This document shows, piece by piece, positions 35,452-44,619 of a stretch of DNA of 63,834 nt. The notes under the pieces were generated by a model that had not been told where the DNA came from, ran no database searches, and saw nothing but the letters and a program-made list of their open reading frames with translations. The position numbers were made by a program, and so were the translations under genes. Every line of letters begins with the position of its first letter. Position 1 is the first letter of the stretch. The DNA is from an uncultured Alphaproteobacteria bacterium (GTDB taxonomy: Bacteria; Pseudomonadota; Alphaproteobacteria; Rhodobacterales; Rhodobacteraceae): positions 1 through 63,834 of the forward strand of contig CACAMI010000009.1 of NCBI GenBank assembly GCA_902533625.1, given 5' to 3'.

Positions 35452-36387
35452 TTGAAAAGGCTTGATGAGATAACTACAGTCGCCAGTATTGGAGGTGGTC
35501 CTATAGGCGGAGGATGGGCCGCACATTTTTTAGCAAAAGGATTAAAAGTAAAGTGTTATCTTCACGATAAGAGTGAGCATCAACAGTTTGTGGATATTAT
35601 AGAGACTGCTTGGGATAGTCTTATTCAATTAGGTTTAACAGAAGGGGCTTCCTTAAAAAATATGAAGATTAGTTTTGATTTAGCAGAAACTCTTAGTGAG
35701 GTAGATTTTGTACAAGAAAGTGTCCCAGAAGTTTTAAATATTAAGCAACAGTTTTATGAAAAGATAGATCACCTATTAGACAATAATATTGTAATTTCAT
35801 CATCCACTTCGGGCTTGTTAATTTCTGATATTACTGTGAACTGTAAGACTGCATATAGGGCTGTAGTTGGACACCCCTTTAACCCTCCATATTTACTACC
35901 TTTGGTAGAGGTTGTCGGAAGTTCAAAAACTAAGCCACAAATTATTGATTGGGTGAAGGAATTTTATACCTACTTTGAGAAGGTTCCCTTAGTTTTAAAT
36001 AAAGAAATTCCTGGTTTTATAGCCACCCGACTGCAGGAAGCGCTTTGGAGAGAGGCTCTCCACATGGTAAAGAACAACGAGGCGACTCCCGAACAGATTG
36101 ACTTGGCTTTAATCAATGGGCCAGCCCCAAGAATGGCCCATCAAGGACAATGTATGGCCTTCCATGTTGCATGTGGAGCTGGAGGAATGGCAACAAATCT
36201 CGATCAATTTGGTCCCGCCCTTGAGCTGCCATGGACTAGACTTAAGGCTCCACAGCTTGACAAATCTCTTCGAAATAAGATGGTAGATGGCTGTAACAAA
36301 ATGGCAAAGGGTCAAGATTTTAAGACCCTCGCCGATAAGCGAGATAAGGCAATAGTAGCAGTTCTTAACGCATTGAAGCAAAATTGA
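35452..36387 (+). CDS. L-carnitine dehydrogenase-like 3-hydroxyacyl dehydrogenase
   Basis: NAD-dependent dehydrogenase of 311 residues in the 3-hydroxyacyl-CoA dehydrogenase superfamily. The Rossmann motif GGGPIGGGWAAHF, the SSTSGLLISDI and VGHPFNPPYLLPLVE segments and a C-terminal MAFHVACGAGGMATNLDQFGP match L-carnitine dehydrogenases rather than fatty-acid enzymes. L-carnitine would be oxidised to 3-dehydrocarnitine, the substrate of the BKACE enzyme encoded next. The start is TTG at 35452, 2 bases after the hydratase stop. The carnitine assignment is from family resemblance plus context and is not proven. Confidence 0.87.
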   Translation: MKRLDEITTVASIGGGPIGGGWAAHFLAKGLKVKCYLHDKSEHQQFVDIIETAWDSLIQLGLTEGASLKNMKISFDLAETLSEVDFVQESVPEVLNIKQQFYEKIDHLLDNNIVISSSTSGLLISDITVNCKTAYRAVVGHPFNPPYLLPLVEVVGSSKTKPQIIDWVKEFYTYFEKVPLVLNKEIPGFIATRLQEALWREALHMVKNNEATPEQIDLALINGPAPRMAHQGQCMAFHVACGAGGMATNLDQFGPALELPWTRLKAPQLDKSLRNKMVDGCNKMAKGQDFKTLADKRDKAIVAVLNALKQN

Positions 36388-36405
36388 ATATTTTAGGAGT
36401 GACGA

Positions 36406-37293
36406 ATGAATTTTGAAGTAATCTTGACTTGTGCGGTCACGGGAGCAGGAGAAACAACCGATAAGAGTCCCCATGTACCTGTAACACCTGAGGAAGTGGC
36501 AAATGCGGCCATAGAGGCTGCAAAAGCTGGTGCATCCGTGGCGCATGTTCACGTCAGGGATCCAAAAACTGGAAAAGGATCAAGGGATGTTAAACTTTTT
36601 AAAGAGGCCGTTGATAGGATAAGAGATAGTAAGACTGATATTGTGGTTAACTTAACGGCTGGAATGGGGGGCGACTGGATTCCCGATGAGAGCAACATGG
36701 CTATGCCAGGCGAAGGAACTGATATGATTGGTCCAGATGAGAGATTGGCCCATGTAGAGGTTTGCAAACCTGAAATCTGCTCTTTAGATTGTGGTACATT
36801 AAATTTTGGTTTAAGCGATAATTTAATTTATATATCTACCCTTCCTATACTAAAGAGAATGGCAGAATTGACCCAGAAGTGGGGTGTAAAACCGGAGTTG
36901 GAAGTTTTTGATTTAGGTCACATTCGATTAGCTAAAGAGTTAATTAAGGAAGGTCTAATCAATGAGCCTCCTATGTTTCAAATTTGTCTGGGTATTCCAT
37001 GGGGAGCTGATCAAAGTGCAGATACCATGAAGGCGATGAAAGATCATTTGCCAGAGAATGCTCATTGGTCCGGATTTGGAATTTCACGTATGCAAATTCC
37101 TATGGCTGCCGCTGCTGTTACTCTTGGTGGCAATGTAAGAGTTGGTTTAGAAGATAATCTTTATTTATCTAGAGGTGTCTTGGCTACTAACGGTCAATTA
37201 GTAGAAAAGATTGTAAATATTATAGATTTAATGGGTGGCAGAGTTTTGACACCAGAGGAAGCCAGAAATAAACTAGGTTTAATAAAACAATAA
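36406..37293 (+). CDS. BKACE (beta-keto acid cleavage) enzyme, dehydrocarnitine-cleavage-like
   Basis: Zinc-dependent beta-keto acid cleavage enzyme (DUF849) of 295 residues. The two zinc histidines are in the HVHVRDP motif near residue 47, with TCAVTGAGE at the N-terminus and [11 protein letters not shown] near the C-terminus. The family reacts a beta-keto acid with acetyl-CoA to give acetoacetate and a new acyl-CoA. Directly after a carnitine-dehydrogenase-like gene, the expected substrate is 3-dehydrocarnitine and the product betainyl-CoA, leading to glycine betaine. A thioesterase that would release betaine is not adjacent. Confidence 0.9.
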   Translation: MNFEVILTCAVTGAGETTDKSPHVPVTPEEVANAAIEAAKAGASVAHVHVRDPKTGKGSRDVKLFKEAVDRIRDSKTDIVVNLTAGMGGDWIPDESNMAMPGEGTDMIGPDERLAHVEVCKPEICSLDCGTLNFGLSDNLIYISTLPILKRMAELTQKWGVKPELEVFDLGHIRLAKELIKEGLINEPPMFQICLGIPWGADQSADTMKAMKDHLPENAHWSGFGISRMQIPMAAAAVTLGGNVRVGLEDNLYLSRGVLATNGQLVEKIVNIIDLMGGRVLTPEEARNKLGLIKQ

Positions 37294-37297
37294 TTGA

Positions 37298-38467
37298 TTG
37301 AGTTTAGGAATGAATAATTACACTGATGATCAAAGGCTTTTACTTGAAACCGTTCAAAAATTTATGGCAGATGAGATCTATCCCCATGAGGAAAAAGTAG
37401 ACAAACTTGGCTATGTTCCAGAGGAGATAGGAAAGCAAATAGAGAAAAAATCCATTGAGATTGGGCTTTTTTCAGCAAACCTTCCTCAGGAAGTTGGAGG
37501 TGGAGGTCTTGATTATGGATCCATGGTTCTTCTAGAAAGGGAATACGGCAAGACCTCGCATGCGCTTCACTCATGGATAGCGCGGCCAACAGAAATCTTA
37601 TTAGCCTGCAATGATGCGCAGAAGGAGGAATATCTCTACCCCTGCGTAAAGGGTGAAAAAAGAGAATTATTTGCTCTAACTGAACCAGATGCAGGTTCAG
37701 ACATCATGAGTATGAAGTCAAATGCCGTCAAGGATGGAAACGATTGGATTTTAAATGGTTCAAAGCACTTTATATCAGGGCCCTGTTTGCCTGATTTTGC
37801 AATTGTTTTCGCAGTAACAGGTGAGGATGACACTCCTCGTGGAAAACGTAAAAGAATTACCGCCTTCTTGGTTGATGTTGGAATTGAAGGCTTTGATATT
37901 CGCGAGGGTACAAAATGTATAAGCTACAAGGGATATAAGAATTTTCAGCTAAGTTTTAATGATGTCCGCCTGTCAGAAGATAAGATTTTAGGACAAGAAG
38001 GTAACGGACTTTCGCTCTCAGGAAAATGGCTTGGAATGGGTAGAATTTGGGTCGGAGCTACATGTTGTGGCAAAGCTGAAAGAATTTTAGATTTAGCTTT
38101 AGACTGGGCCTCAAGCCGAAAACAATTTGGAAAGCCTATTGGGTCTTTTCAGGCTACGGGATTTAAACTGGCCGATATGAAGATGAACCTTCGTGCTGCT
38201 GATTTGCTTGTAAGAGACGCTGTAACAAAAGCTGTTGACGGAATTATGGAAGATCAAGATGCAGCAATTGTAAAAGTGTTCTGCTCAGAGATGTTGAATA
38301 AGGTTGCAGATGATACGGTTCAAATTTTTGGGGGAATGGGCCTCATGGAAGAAATGCCGATAGAAAGACTTTGGAGAGATTCGAGGTTAGAGAGAATTTG
38401 GGACGGCACCTCTGAAATACAAAGGCATATTATTACTCGTTCCATGCTTAGACCTTTAGGCGCATGA
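37298..38467 (+). CDS. Acyl-CoA dehydrogenase (possibly gamma-butyrobetainyl-CoA dehydrogenase)
   Basis: FAD-dependent acyl-CoA dehydrogenase of 389 residues. Signatures are FALTEPDAGSDIMSMK, NGSKHFISG, RKQFGKPIGSFQA and QIFGGMGLMEEMPIERLWRD. The last block begins with GMGL and ends in the IWDGTSEIQ segment, where the catalytic base region lies. It probably desaturates the CoA ester whose enoyl product the CaiD-like hydratase uses; that link is inference. The longest frame starts at TTG 37298, while an ATG at 37310 is immediately preceded by TTTAGGA, too close for a ribosome-binding site, so the TTG may be right. The ligase gene starts inside its stop codon region. Confidence 0.91.
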   Translation: MSLGMNNYTDDQRLLLETVQKFMADEIYPHEEKVDKLGYVPEEIGKQIEKKSIEIGLFSANLPQEVGGGGLDYGSMVLLEREYGKTSHALHSWIARPTEILLACNDAQKEEYLYPCVKGEKRELFALTEPDAGSDIMSMKSNAVKDGNDWILNGSKHFISGPCLPDFAIVFAVTGEDDTPRGKRKRITAFLVDVGIEGFDIREGTKCISYKGYKNFQLSFNDVRLSEDKILGQEGNGLSLSGKWLGMGRIWVGATCCGKAERILDLALDWASSRKQFGKPIGSFQATGFKLADMKMNLRAADLLVRDAVTKAVDGIMEDQDAAIVKVFCSEMLNKVADDTVQIFGGMGLMEEMPIERLWRDSRLERIWDGTSEIQRHIITRSMLRPLGA

Positions 38468-40554
38468 AGCAAAATAATTTCAGCCGTCTTGATAGATTGT
38501 TTAAGGCTAAAAGTGTCGTCTTTATTGGCGGAAAAGATATTTTTACCCCAATTAACGAGATAAAGCGACGGGGATTTAAGGGAGATCTTTGGGTAATTAA
38601 TCCCAACAGAAGTAAGCTCTTGGGTTACAAATGTTATAAAACTGTTCAGGAATTGCCCAATACTCCAGATGCAGCCTTTCTAGCAGTTCCTGCAGCAAAT
38701 GTTATTCAGGTGATAACAGACTTAAATAAAAGAAACTGTGGCGGGGTGGTATGTTATTCTGCTGGGTTTAAAGAAATTGGAATTAAAGGTAAAAAGTTAG
38801 AGAAAAGATTAGTTTTGGCAGCTGGCCAAATGCCTATTATTGGTCCAAATTGTTACGGCCTTATTAATTATGTAGATAATTTAGCATTATGGCCATTTGC
38901 TCATGGAGGATATTCTCCAGGATGGGGAGCCGCAATTATTACTCAAAGCGGTATGCTTTCCTCTGATATTACTATGACGCAAAGGTCCATCCCCTTAAGC
39001 TACATGGTTTCCCTTGGAAACCAGGCAGTATTAGGAATGGAGCATCTAATTCGTTACTTTTCTGAGAAAAATTCCGTTACGGCTTTAGGTATCCATGTCG
39101 AGGGAATTAATGATATTGAGGAATTCTGTTCTGCAGCAATTTATGCTTTGAAGCTCGGAAAACCAATAGTGATGTTTAAAACTGGAAAATCAAAGATAGG
39201 AAAGCGATTAACCGAGAGCCACACTGGCTCTCTTTCTGGTGATAATGAGGCATTTTCAGCTTTATGCAAAAAACTAGGAATTATAGAAGTAGATGACGCA
39301 GTTCAATTTCTTGAAACCTTAAAATTTATGAGTATCTGCGGCCCTGTAAAGAGTAAAAGGATTTTGGGATTTACCTGCTCTGGTGGCGGCGCAACAATGC
39401 TCGCAGATTATGCTGAATCCATAAAACTCGAATTTCCTAACTTTTCTAGAAAGGCTAAGGCTGAATTAAATAAGCTGCTGCCAAGTATAGCAACGGTTTC
39501 CAATCCATTAGATTATACAACTCCAATCTGGGGGGTTTTAGATAAAACATTGCCTGTTTTTTCGAAATCATTGGAATTAAATAAGGCTGATACAGCAATT
39601 ATAGTTCAAGATTTTCCAAGTGAGGGTCTTGATGAATCAGAGAATTACTATTGGAATGACAGCCTTTCGTTTATTAAGGCAGCAAGCGAGTACAACATTC
39701 CTAAAGTGGTTTGCTCAACCTTTCCAGAAAACATTAATAAGAAAATAAGGCAAAAACTTATAAGAAACGGCTCAGCTCCGATGCAAGGCATAAAAGAAAC
39801 CTTATTAGCGGTTCGGAGCGCATATGAGTACTATATTAAAAGAAAATCTAAAAATCCAATCTCTAAAATTTCCAGAAGTATTGAATTTAAGGAATCGATC
39901 TTTTTGAATGAATACGCTGGCAAGGAAAGTCTAAAGAAGAAAGACATTTCTGCTCCAGATTCAATAAAAATTCAACAACCTATTGAGTCTAAAGCTTTAA
40001 AAAATATTTCATTTCCAGTTGTGCTAAAATATTCAAGCCCTCACCTTCTACACAAAACGGAACTTGGGGCTGTACGCACCAATATAAAAAGTATCAAAGA
40101 ATTAAACCTTGAATTCCAAAATATGAAAAAACTTATCGAAAAAGCTGAGGCATTTGAATCCACCGGGGTCTATTTCTGTGAAGAAATGGCTGACGCCCCA
40201 ATCGCAGAATTATTCCTAAGTTTTAGAAGTGACCCGGTTTTTGGGAAGGTAATGGTTGTGGGAATGGGGGGCATATATACTGAGATTTTTAATGATACTA
40301 AGACCCTTATACTTCCAGTATCCCGGCAGGAATTACTTTACCATTTGACTGAACTAAAGGGATATGAAATTATTTTAGGTTATCGTAATAAAATAAAAGT
40401 TAATAAAAACAAACTTTTAAACAATCTTTTTAATCTAGTTGACTTTTTTTTAGATGAAACAAATGAATGCGTCTCATTGGAGATTAATCCACTTTTTGTT
40501 TATGAAAGTTCAGTCAGAGTGATAGATTGTGTTATGGAAAGAAAAGTTTCTTAG
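38464..40554 (+). CDS. ADP-forming acyl-CoA ligase (CoA-binding/ATP-grasp)
   Basis: Acetate-CoA ligase (ADP-forming) family protein of 696 residues with all three domains in one chain. A CoA-binding domain (about 10-130) ends in GPNCYGLI. A succinyl-CoA-ligase-like domain carries the phospho-histidine in ESHTGSLSGD (His253). An ATP-grasp domain (about 470-690) has FPVVLKYSSPHLLHKTELGAV and VGMGGIYTE. It overlaps the acyl-CoA dehydrogenase gene by 4 bases. In this operon it could activate gamma-butyrobetaine or a related acid at the cost of ATP; the CoA-transferase half of the divergent fusion could do the same job. Confidence 0.9.
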   Translation: MKQNNFSRLDRLFKAKSVVFIGGKDIFTPINEIKRRGFKGDLWVINPNRSKLLGYKCYKTVQELPNTPDAAFLAVPAANVIQVITDLNKRNCGGVVCYSAGFKEIGIKGKKLEKRLVLAAGQMPIIGPNCYGLINYVDNLALWPFAHGGYSPGWGAAIITQSGMLSSDITMTQRSIPLSYMVSLGNQAVLGMEHLIRYFSEKNSVTALGIHVEGINDIEEFCSAAIYALKLGKPIVMFKTGKSKIGKRLTESHTGSLSGDNEAFSALCKKLGIIEVDDAVQFLETLKFMSICGPVKSKRILGFTCSGGGATMLADYAESIKLEFPNFSRKAKAELNKLLPSIATVSNPLDYTTPIWGVLDKTLPVFSKSLELNKADTAIIVQDFPSEGLDESENYYWNDSLSFIKAASEYNIPKVVCSTFPENINKKIRQKLIRNGSAPMQGIKETLLAVRSAYEYYIKRKSKNPISKISRSIEFKESIFLNEYAGKESLKKKDISAPDSIKIQQPIESKALKNISFPVVLKYSSPHLLHKTELGAVRTNIKSIKELNLEFQNMKKLIEKAEAFESTGVYFCEEMADAPIAELFLSFRSDPVFGKVMVVGMGGIYTEIFNDTKTLILPVSRQELLYHLTELKGYEIILGYRNKIKVNKNKLLNNLFNLVDFFLDETNECVSLEINPLFVYESSVRVIDCVMERKVS

Positions 40555-40599
40555 TAAAAAGTTGGGCGATTAGGATTCGATCGTTTACTTAGTAATAGA

Positions 40600-42987
40600 T
40601 CACTCGCCATAGGGAATCCAAATATTTTTTACCTGAACTGATCGCCTTAGCAACTCCTTAAGGGCGGGACTTTGTGTGTTTGACCAATCCATACTTTCAC
40701 CATCACTGACATAGGTTTGCTTCAGATTGCTAATAGATAAACTTTCTACCTCTGCAAAAAATCTCTTGCTTCCGAAATGCCAAATAGCATCAACCCCTGA
40801 ATGCTCGGAAAGTACCTTCCCCAGCTCACCGGGACTGCCGCTAATAATATTTACAACCCCTCCCGGAACATCCGAGGTATCAATAACTTGATAAAAATCA
40901 AGGCATGCAAGTGGATTTGCTTTGGAAGGAATAATAATCACTCTATTTCCCTGCGACAAAGCCAGTCCAAGGATAGTTATAAATGACAAAAACGGTTCAG
41001 TCTCTGATGAAATTGCGCCAATTACACCCAAAGGTTCATTGATTGCAAGCGTATTTGCCCTAATAGGAGCTTGATGAACGGCGCCGTCAAGTTTGTCAGT
41101 CCAAGCAGCATAATAAAACAGACGTTCAATTGCTAAATTTACTTCAATTTCTGCATCTTTTGGCTCCAAAAACAATTCAAGCTTCTCTGAAAATTCAGCC
41201 TTTCTTTTTGAAAGATTTTCGGCAAGGTAATACATTACTTGGCTACGATTGTGCGAAGTGGTAGTTGACCAGGAGCTAGATAGGTTAGCTGATTCTACAG
41301 CATCCCTTATGTCTTTCCTATTTCCAAGCCCTACTTCAGTGACAAAATTTCCATTTTTATCAATTAGCTTGCTACTATATCCCCCATCAGGCCTAACTTG
41401 CTTTCCTCCAATATAAAACTTTCTTGTTTGATCGATTGAGCTATTGGCAGCTTTTCCCAAAGTTTTAACTTTTCTGGATTCTTTAAGTTGATTTACTTTT
41501 TTAGGTGAATTATGACCTTTAGGCTTAAGATACTCAAATATCCCCTCCTTCCCTCCTTCTCGTCCATACCCACTCTCGCGATACCCTCCAAAACCAACTG
41601 CTGCGTCGAACATATTAGATGAGTTTATCCAAATAACGCCTGCCTTTATCTTTGGAGCCATATCCAATGCAAGATTTATATTCTCAGTCCAGATACTTGC
41701 AGCAAGTCCATATTGGGTGTTATTTGCAATTTCAACGGCCTCCTTGGGGGTTCTAAACGTTAAAAAAACCAATACAGGGCCAAATACTTCTTCCCTAACA
41801 ATTTCCATCGAAGGTTCAGTATCTGTAATTAGTGTTGGTGGATAAAAACAACCTTTTACATCACACTTAATATTAGTTTGAAAGACTTTAGCACCTTCTT
41901 TCTCACTTTCAGAAACCATCTGGCTAATCTTTTTTAATTGAGATTGATTAATTATAGCTCCCATATCTACGGATTTATCTAAAGGATTTCCTACCCTCAA
42001 TTTCTTCATTCGAGCAACTATTTTCCTTTTAACCTTCTCACTGACACTTTCTTGAACTAGTAATCTTGATCCTGCGCAGCATACTTCGCCCTGATTAAGC
42101 CAGATTGCATCAACCAATCCCTCGACTGCACTATCAATGTCAGCATCATCAAAAATAATAAAGGGTGATTTGCCACCAAGCTCGAGAGTAAGCTTTTTTC
42201 CTTTTCCAGCCGTCTTTTTTCTAATTCTTTTCCCAACTTCAGTTGATCCCGTAAATGCAATCTTACCAATTTTATCCTGAGATATAAGATGTTCACCAGT
42301 TTCTCCGTCACCGGTAACTATATTTACCACACCTTTTGGAAGTCCAATCATTTCACAAAGTTTTGCGAAATAAATGGCAGTCAAGGATGTTGTTTCAGCA
42401 GGCTTTAATATGACCGAATTCCCAGCTGCTAATGCTGGAGCAATCTTCCATGAAAGCATCAAAAGAGGAAAATTCCATGGAATTATCTGTCCAGCGACAC
42501 CAACTGGCTCATAATCTTTAAACTCCTCGTGTAATATTTCTGCCCAACCAGCGTGATGGTAAAAATGTCTAACAACTAACGGGACATCTATATCTCTAGT
42601 TTCTCTTATAGATTTTCCATTTTCCAATGTCTCTAAGACAGCCAATAAACGTGAGTTTTTTTGGATAACTCGAGCCAAAGCATAGAGATACTTTGCCCTT
42701 TCATGGGAGTTTAGGGAAGACCAACGTTTTTGAGCGGCTACAGCAGAAGTGACTGCCAATTTAATATCTGAAAGATTTCCTTTCGAAATCTCTGCGAGAA
42801 ATTTTCCATTTGCCGGATTGGTTGTTTTAAAAGTGTTGGACGGTTTCGTAAATTTACCATTAATAAAATGCCCAAATTTTCTTTTATTTTTTTCAAGCCA
42901 TTCCAAAGCGGCAGCATCACTTTCTAAAGCTTCTCCATAACCCATTTCTTTAAATTTTTTTGCAATGCTCAAATCTTGACCTCTCAT
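40600..42987 (-). CDS. Two-domain aldehyde dehydrogenase linked to deoC
   Basis: A 795-residue protein made of two aldehyde-dehydrogenase-like halves. The N-terminal half (about 30-490) is complete, with IIPWNFPLLMLSWKIAP, TLELGGKSPF and the catalytic cysteine in LNQGEVCCAGSR. The C-terminal half (about 520-795) keeps the cofactor-fold part (NEPLGVIGAISSE, PGGVVNIISGSPGELG) but ends before a cysteine-containing catalytic domain, so it looks inactive and perhaps structural. The gene overlaps deoC by 4 bases (ATGA). DeoC releases acetaldehyde from deoxyribose 5-phosphate and this enzyme may oxidise it; the pairing with deoC is known in other bacteria. Confidence 0.89.
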   Translation of the reverse strand: MRGQDLSIAKKFKEMGYGEALESDAAALEWLEKNKRKFGHFINGKFTKPSNTFKTTNPANGKFLAEISKGNLSDIKLAVTSAVAAQKRWSSLNSHERAKYLYALARVIQKNSRLLAVLETLENGKSIRETRDIDVPLVVRHFYHHAGWAEILHEEFKDYEPVGVAGQIIPWNFPLLMLSWKIAPALAAGNSVILKPAETTSLTAIYFAKLCEMIGLPKGVVNIVTGDGETGEHLISQDKIGKIAFTGSTEVGKRIRKKTAGKGKKLTLELGGKSPFIIFDDADIDSAVEGLVDAIWLNQGEVCCAGSRLLVQESVSEKVKRKIVARMKKLRVGNPLDKSVDMGAIINQSQLKKISQMVSESEKEGAKVFQTNIKCDVKGCFYPPTLITDTEPSMEIVREEVFGPVLVFLTFRTPKEAVEIANNTQYGLAASIWTENINLALDMAPKIKAGVIWINSSNMFDAAVGFGGYRESGYGREGGKEGIFEYLKPKGHNSPKKVNQLKESRKVKTLGKAANSSIDQTRKFYIGGKQVRPDGGYSSKLIDKNGNFVTEVGLGNRKDIRDAVESANLSSSWSTTTSHNRSQVMYYLAENLSKRKAEFSEKLELFLEPKDAEIEVNLAIERLFYYAAWTDKLDGAVHQAPIRANTLAINEPLGVIGAISSETEPFLSFITILGLALSQGNRVIIIPSKANPLACLDFYQVIDTSDVPGGVVNIISGSPGELGKVLSEHSGVDAIWHFGSKRFFAEVESLSISNLKQTYVSDGESMDWSNTQSPALKELLRRSVQVKNIWIPYGE

Positions 42988-43964
42988 GCAATTCCGTGTC
43001 GGTTAAAGGCGGAATAATTTCCAGTAGCATAAAATTCTAATTGCCTCTCAATGTCTGCTAAAAGAGAAGACGCCCCAAATCTAAATAAATTAGGGGTCAG
43101 CCAATTTCTCCCAAGTTCTTCTTTAACTAAAATGAGATAGTTTATACTATCTTTAGCTTTTGAGATACCTCCTGCTGGTTTATAGCCAATTCTCTGGCCA
43201 GTAAGTTCATAAAAATCCCTTATAGCACGAAGCATAACTAGCGTGACAGGCAAAGTGGCATTAATACTCTCTTTTCCAGTAGAGGTTTTAATAAAATCTG
43301 CTCCAGCCATCATACAAACCCATGAAGCTTTTGCTACATTTCTTAATGTTCCAAGCTCACCAGTGGCAAGAATAGTTTTTAAATGGCTTGACCCACATGC
43401 AGCTTTATATTCCTTCACTTCGTCGTAAAGCTTTTTCCAATCACCATTTAGGACGTGCTTTCTGGATATAACAACATCTATCTCGTCTGCTCCGGCAGCT
43501 ACAGATTCATGTATCTCTAATACTTTAAGCTTGAACGGAGTTAATCCGGCTGGAAAGCCTGTTGAAACAGCTGCTATCGGTATTTCAGATTCTGCTAAAG
43601 CGGCTTTTGCGTGTGTAATCATATCATGATAAACACAAACGGCACCCACATTTAAATTTAATTCCTCTATATCCAATGAATCAACGAGGTCTCGCTTTAT
43701 TGGCGATTTCGCTTTTGCGCACAGGCGCCTAACTCTTCCTGGTGTATCGTCTCCAGATAAAGTTGTTAGGTCGATACAGGAAATAGCCTTCAAAAGCCAC
43801 GCTACCTGGCTTTCCTTTTTTACTGTCCTTCTCTTTACTGCTGTAGCGCAACGCCTTTCTATAGCACTCATATTCACACTTATATCAAGGAAAAGCTTTT
43901 CATCGTACGGTAATCCTTGATTTCTAAGTTCATTTAATGAATGGTGTTTTAAAATTTGGTCCAT
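42984..43964 (-). CDS. deoC: Deoxyribose-phosphate aldolase
   Basis: Class I aldolase that splits 2-deoxyribose 5-phosphate into acetaldehyde and glyceraldehyde 3-phosphate during deoxynucleoside salvage. The 326-residue protein is the long type. The Schiff-base lysine is in FIKTSTGKE, and EIDVVISRKHVLNGDW and YKPAGGIS are further signatures. It is upstream of and overlaps the two-domain aldehyde dehydrogenase gene, which suits direct acetaldehyde removal. No deoxynucleoside phosphorylase or phosphopentomutase gene is nearby. It diverges from the GGCT-fold gene across 59 bases. Confidence 0.93.
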   Translation of the reverse strand: MDQILKHHSLNELRNQGLPYDEKLFLDISVNMSAIERRCATAVKRRTVKKESQVAWLLKAISCIDLTTLSGDDTPGRVRRLCAKAKSPIKRDLVDSLDIEELNLNVGAVCVYHDMITHAKAALAESEIPIAAVSTGFPAGLTPFKLKVLEIHESVAAGADEIDVVISRKHVLNGDWKKLYDEVKEYKAACGSSHLKTILATGELGTLRNVAKASWVCMMAGADFIKTSTGKESINATLPVTLVMLRAIRDFYELTGQRIGYKPAGGISKAKDSINYLILVKEELGRNWLTPNLFRFGASSLLADIERQLEFYATGNYSAFNRHGIA

Positions 43965-44023
43965 TGCCGTCTATTAATTCAAATTAGAAAATATTTGGAG
44001 TACATAAGTGAGAAATCTCTAAG

Positions 44024-44557
44024 ATGTCAAAAGAAAAGTTAATTTTTTATTTTGGTTATGGTTCAAACATGTCTTTGAAATACCTTCAAGGCAGGCGCGG
44101 GGTTTACCCAGTGGAGAGTTATCCTGGGGTGCTTAAAGGCTTCAGCCTTATAATGAATATGGAAGGTCCAATTTTTGTAGAACCGAGTTTTGCAAATATT
44201 ATCAAGAATGAACAAGGATCAGTTGAAGGGGTGCTTCATCTAATAACGAAAAATGAATTGCAGAAAATTATTAATACTGAGGGTGAAAATTATGAATTGA
44301 CAGAGCTATCAGTGAAACTTAACGGCAAAAAAGTAGATGCCAGGACATTAATTTATAAAACCTCCTCTAGTATTGATACCCCCCCTTCTCGACGATATAT
44401 GAGAATTCTTATTAAAGCCGCCAAGTCTTCAGGGCTTAGTGCCGAATACATTTCAAGTCTGGAACGACGGCCTTATGTGTACTACCCAATTTTATCTGAG
44501 ATATATGCAATTCGAGTTTTTTACTGGGTCTGGTCTAGATCTCGCATAAAGACCTGA
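44024..44557 (+). CDS. Gamma-glutamylcyclotransferase-fold protein
   Basis: A 177-residue protein of the GGCT-like fold, opening with the diagnostic FYFGYGSNM and carrying SVEGVLHLITKNEL, where the catalytic glutamate of the family is expected. Family members release 5-oxoproline from gamma-glutamyl compounds or act on related amide-linked substrates. The C-terminus contains a Tyr-rich RRPYVYYPILSEIY. It stands alone between deoC and an acyl-CoA dehydrogenase gene, so the substrate cannot be told. Confidence 0.82.
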   Translation: MSKEKLIFYFGYGSNMSLKYLQGRRGVYPVESYPGVLKGFSLIMNMEGPIFVEPSFANIIKNEQGSVEGVLHLITKNELQKIINTEGENYELTELSVKLNGKKVDARTLIYKTSSSIDTPPSRRYMRILIKAAKSSGLSAEYISSLERRPYVYYPILSEIYAIRVFYWVWSRSRIKT

Positions 44558-44576
44558 TATAGTTAAATTTAAAACG

Positions 44577-44593
44577 TAAAATATAATATTTTA
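44577..44593. promoter_or_regulatory. AT-rich near-perfect palindrome upstream of the acyl-CoA dehydrogenase gene
   Basis: TAAAATAT and ATATTTTA arms of 8 bases flank a single central base, 26 bases before the ATG at 44620, in the 62-base spacer. It could be an operator or simply part of an AT-rich promoter. In such AT-rich DNA a chance match is possible. Confidence 0.25.
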
Positions 44594-44619
44594 ACCGCTA
44601 AAAGATAAAGGAAAATGAT

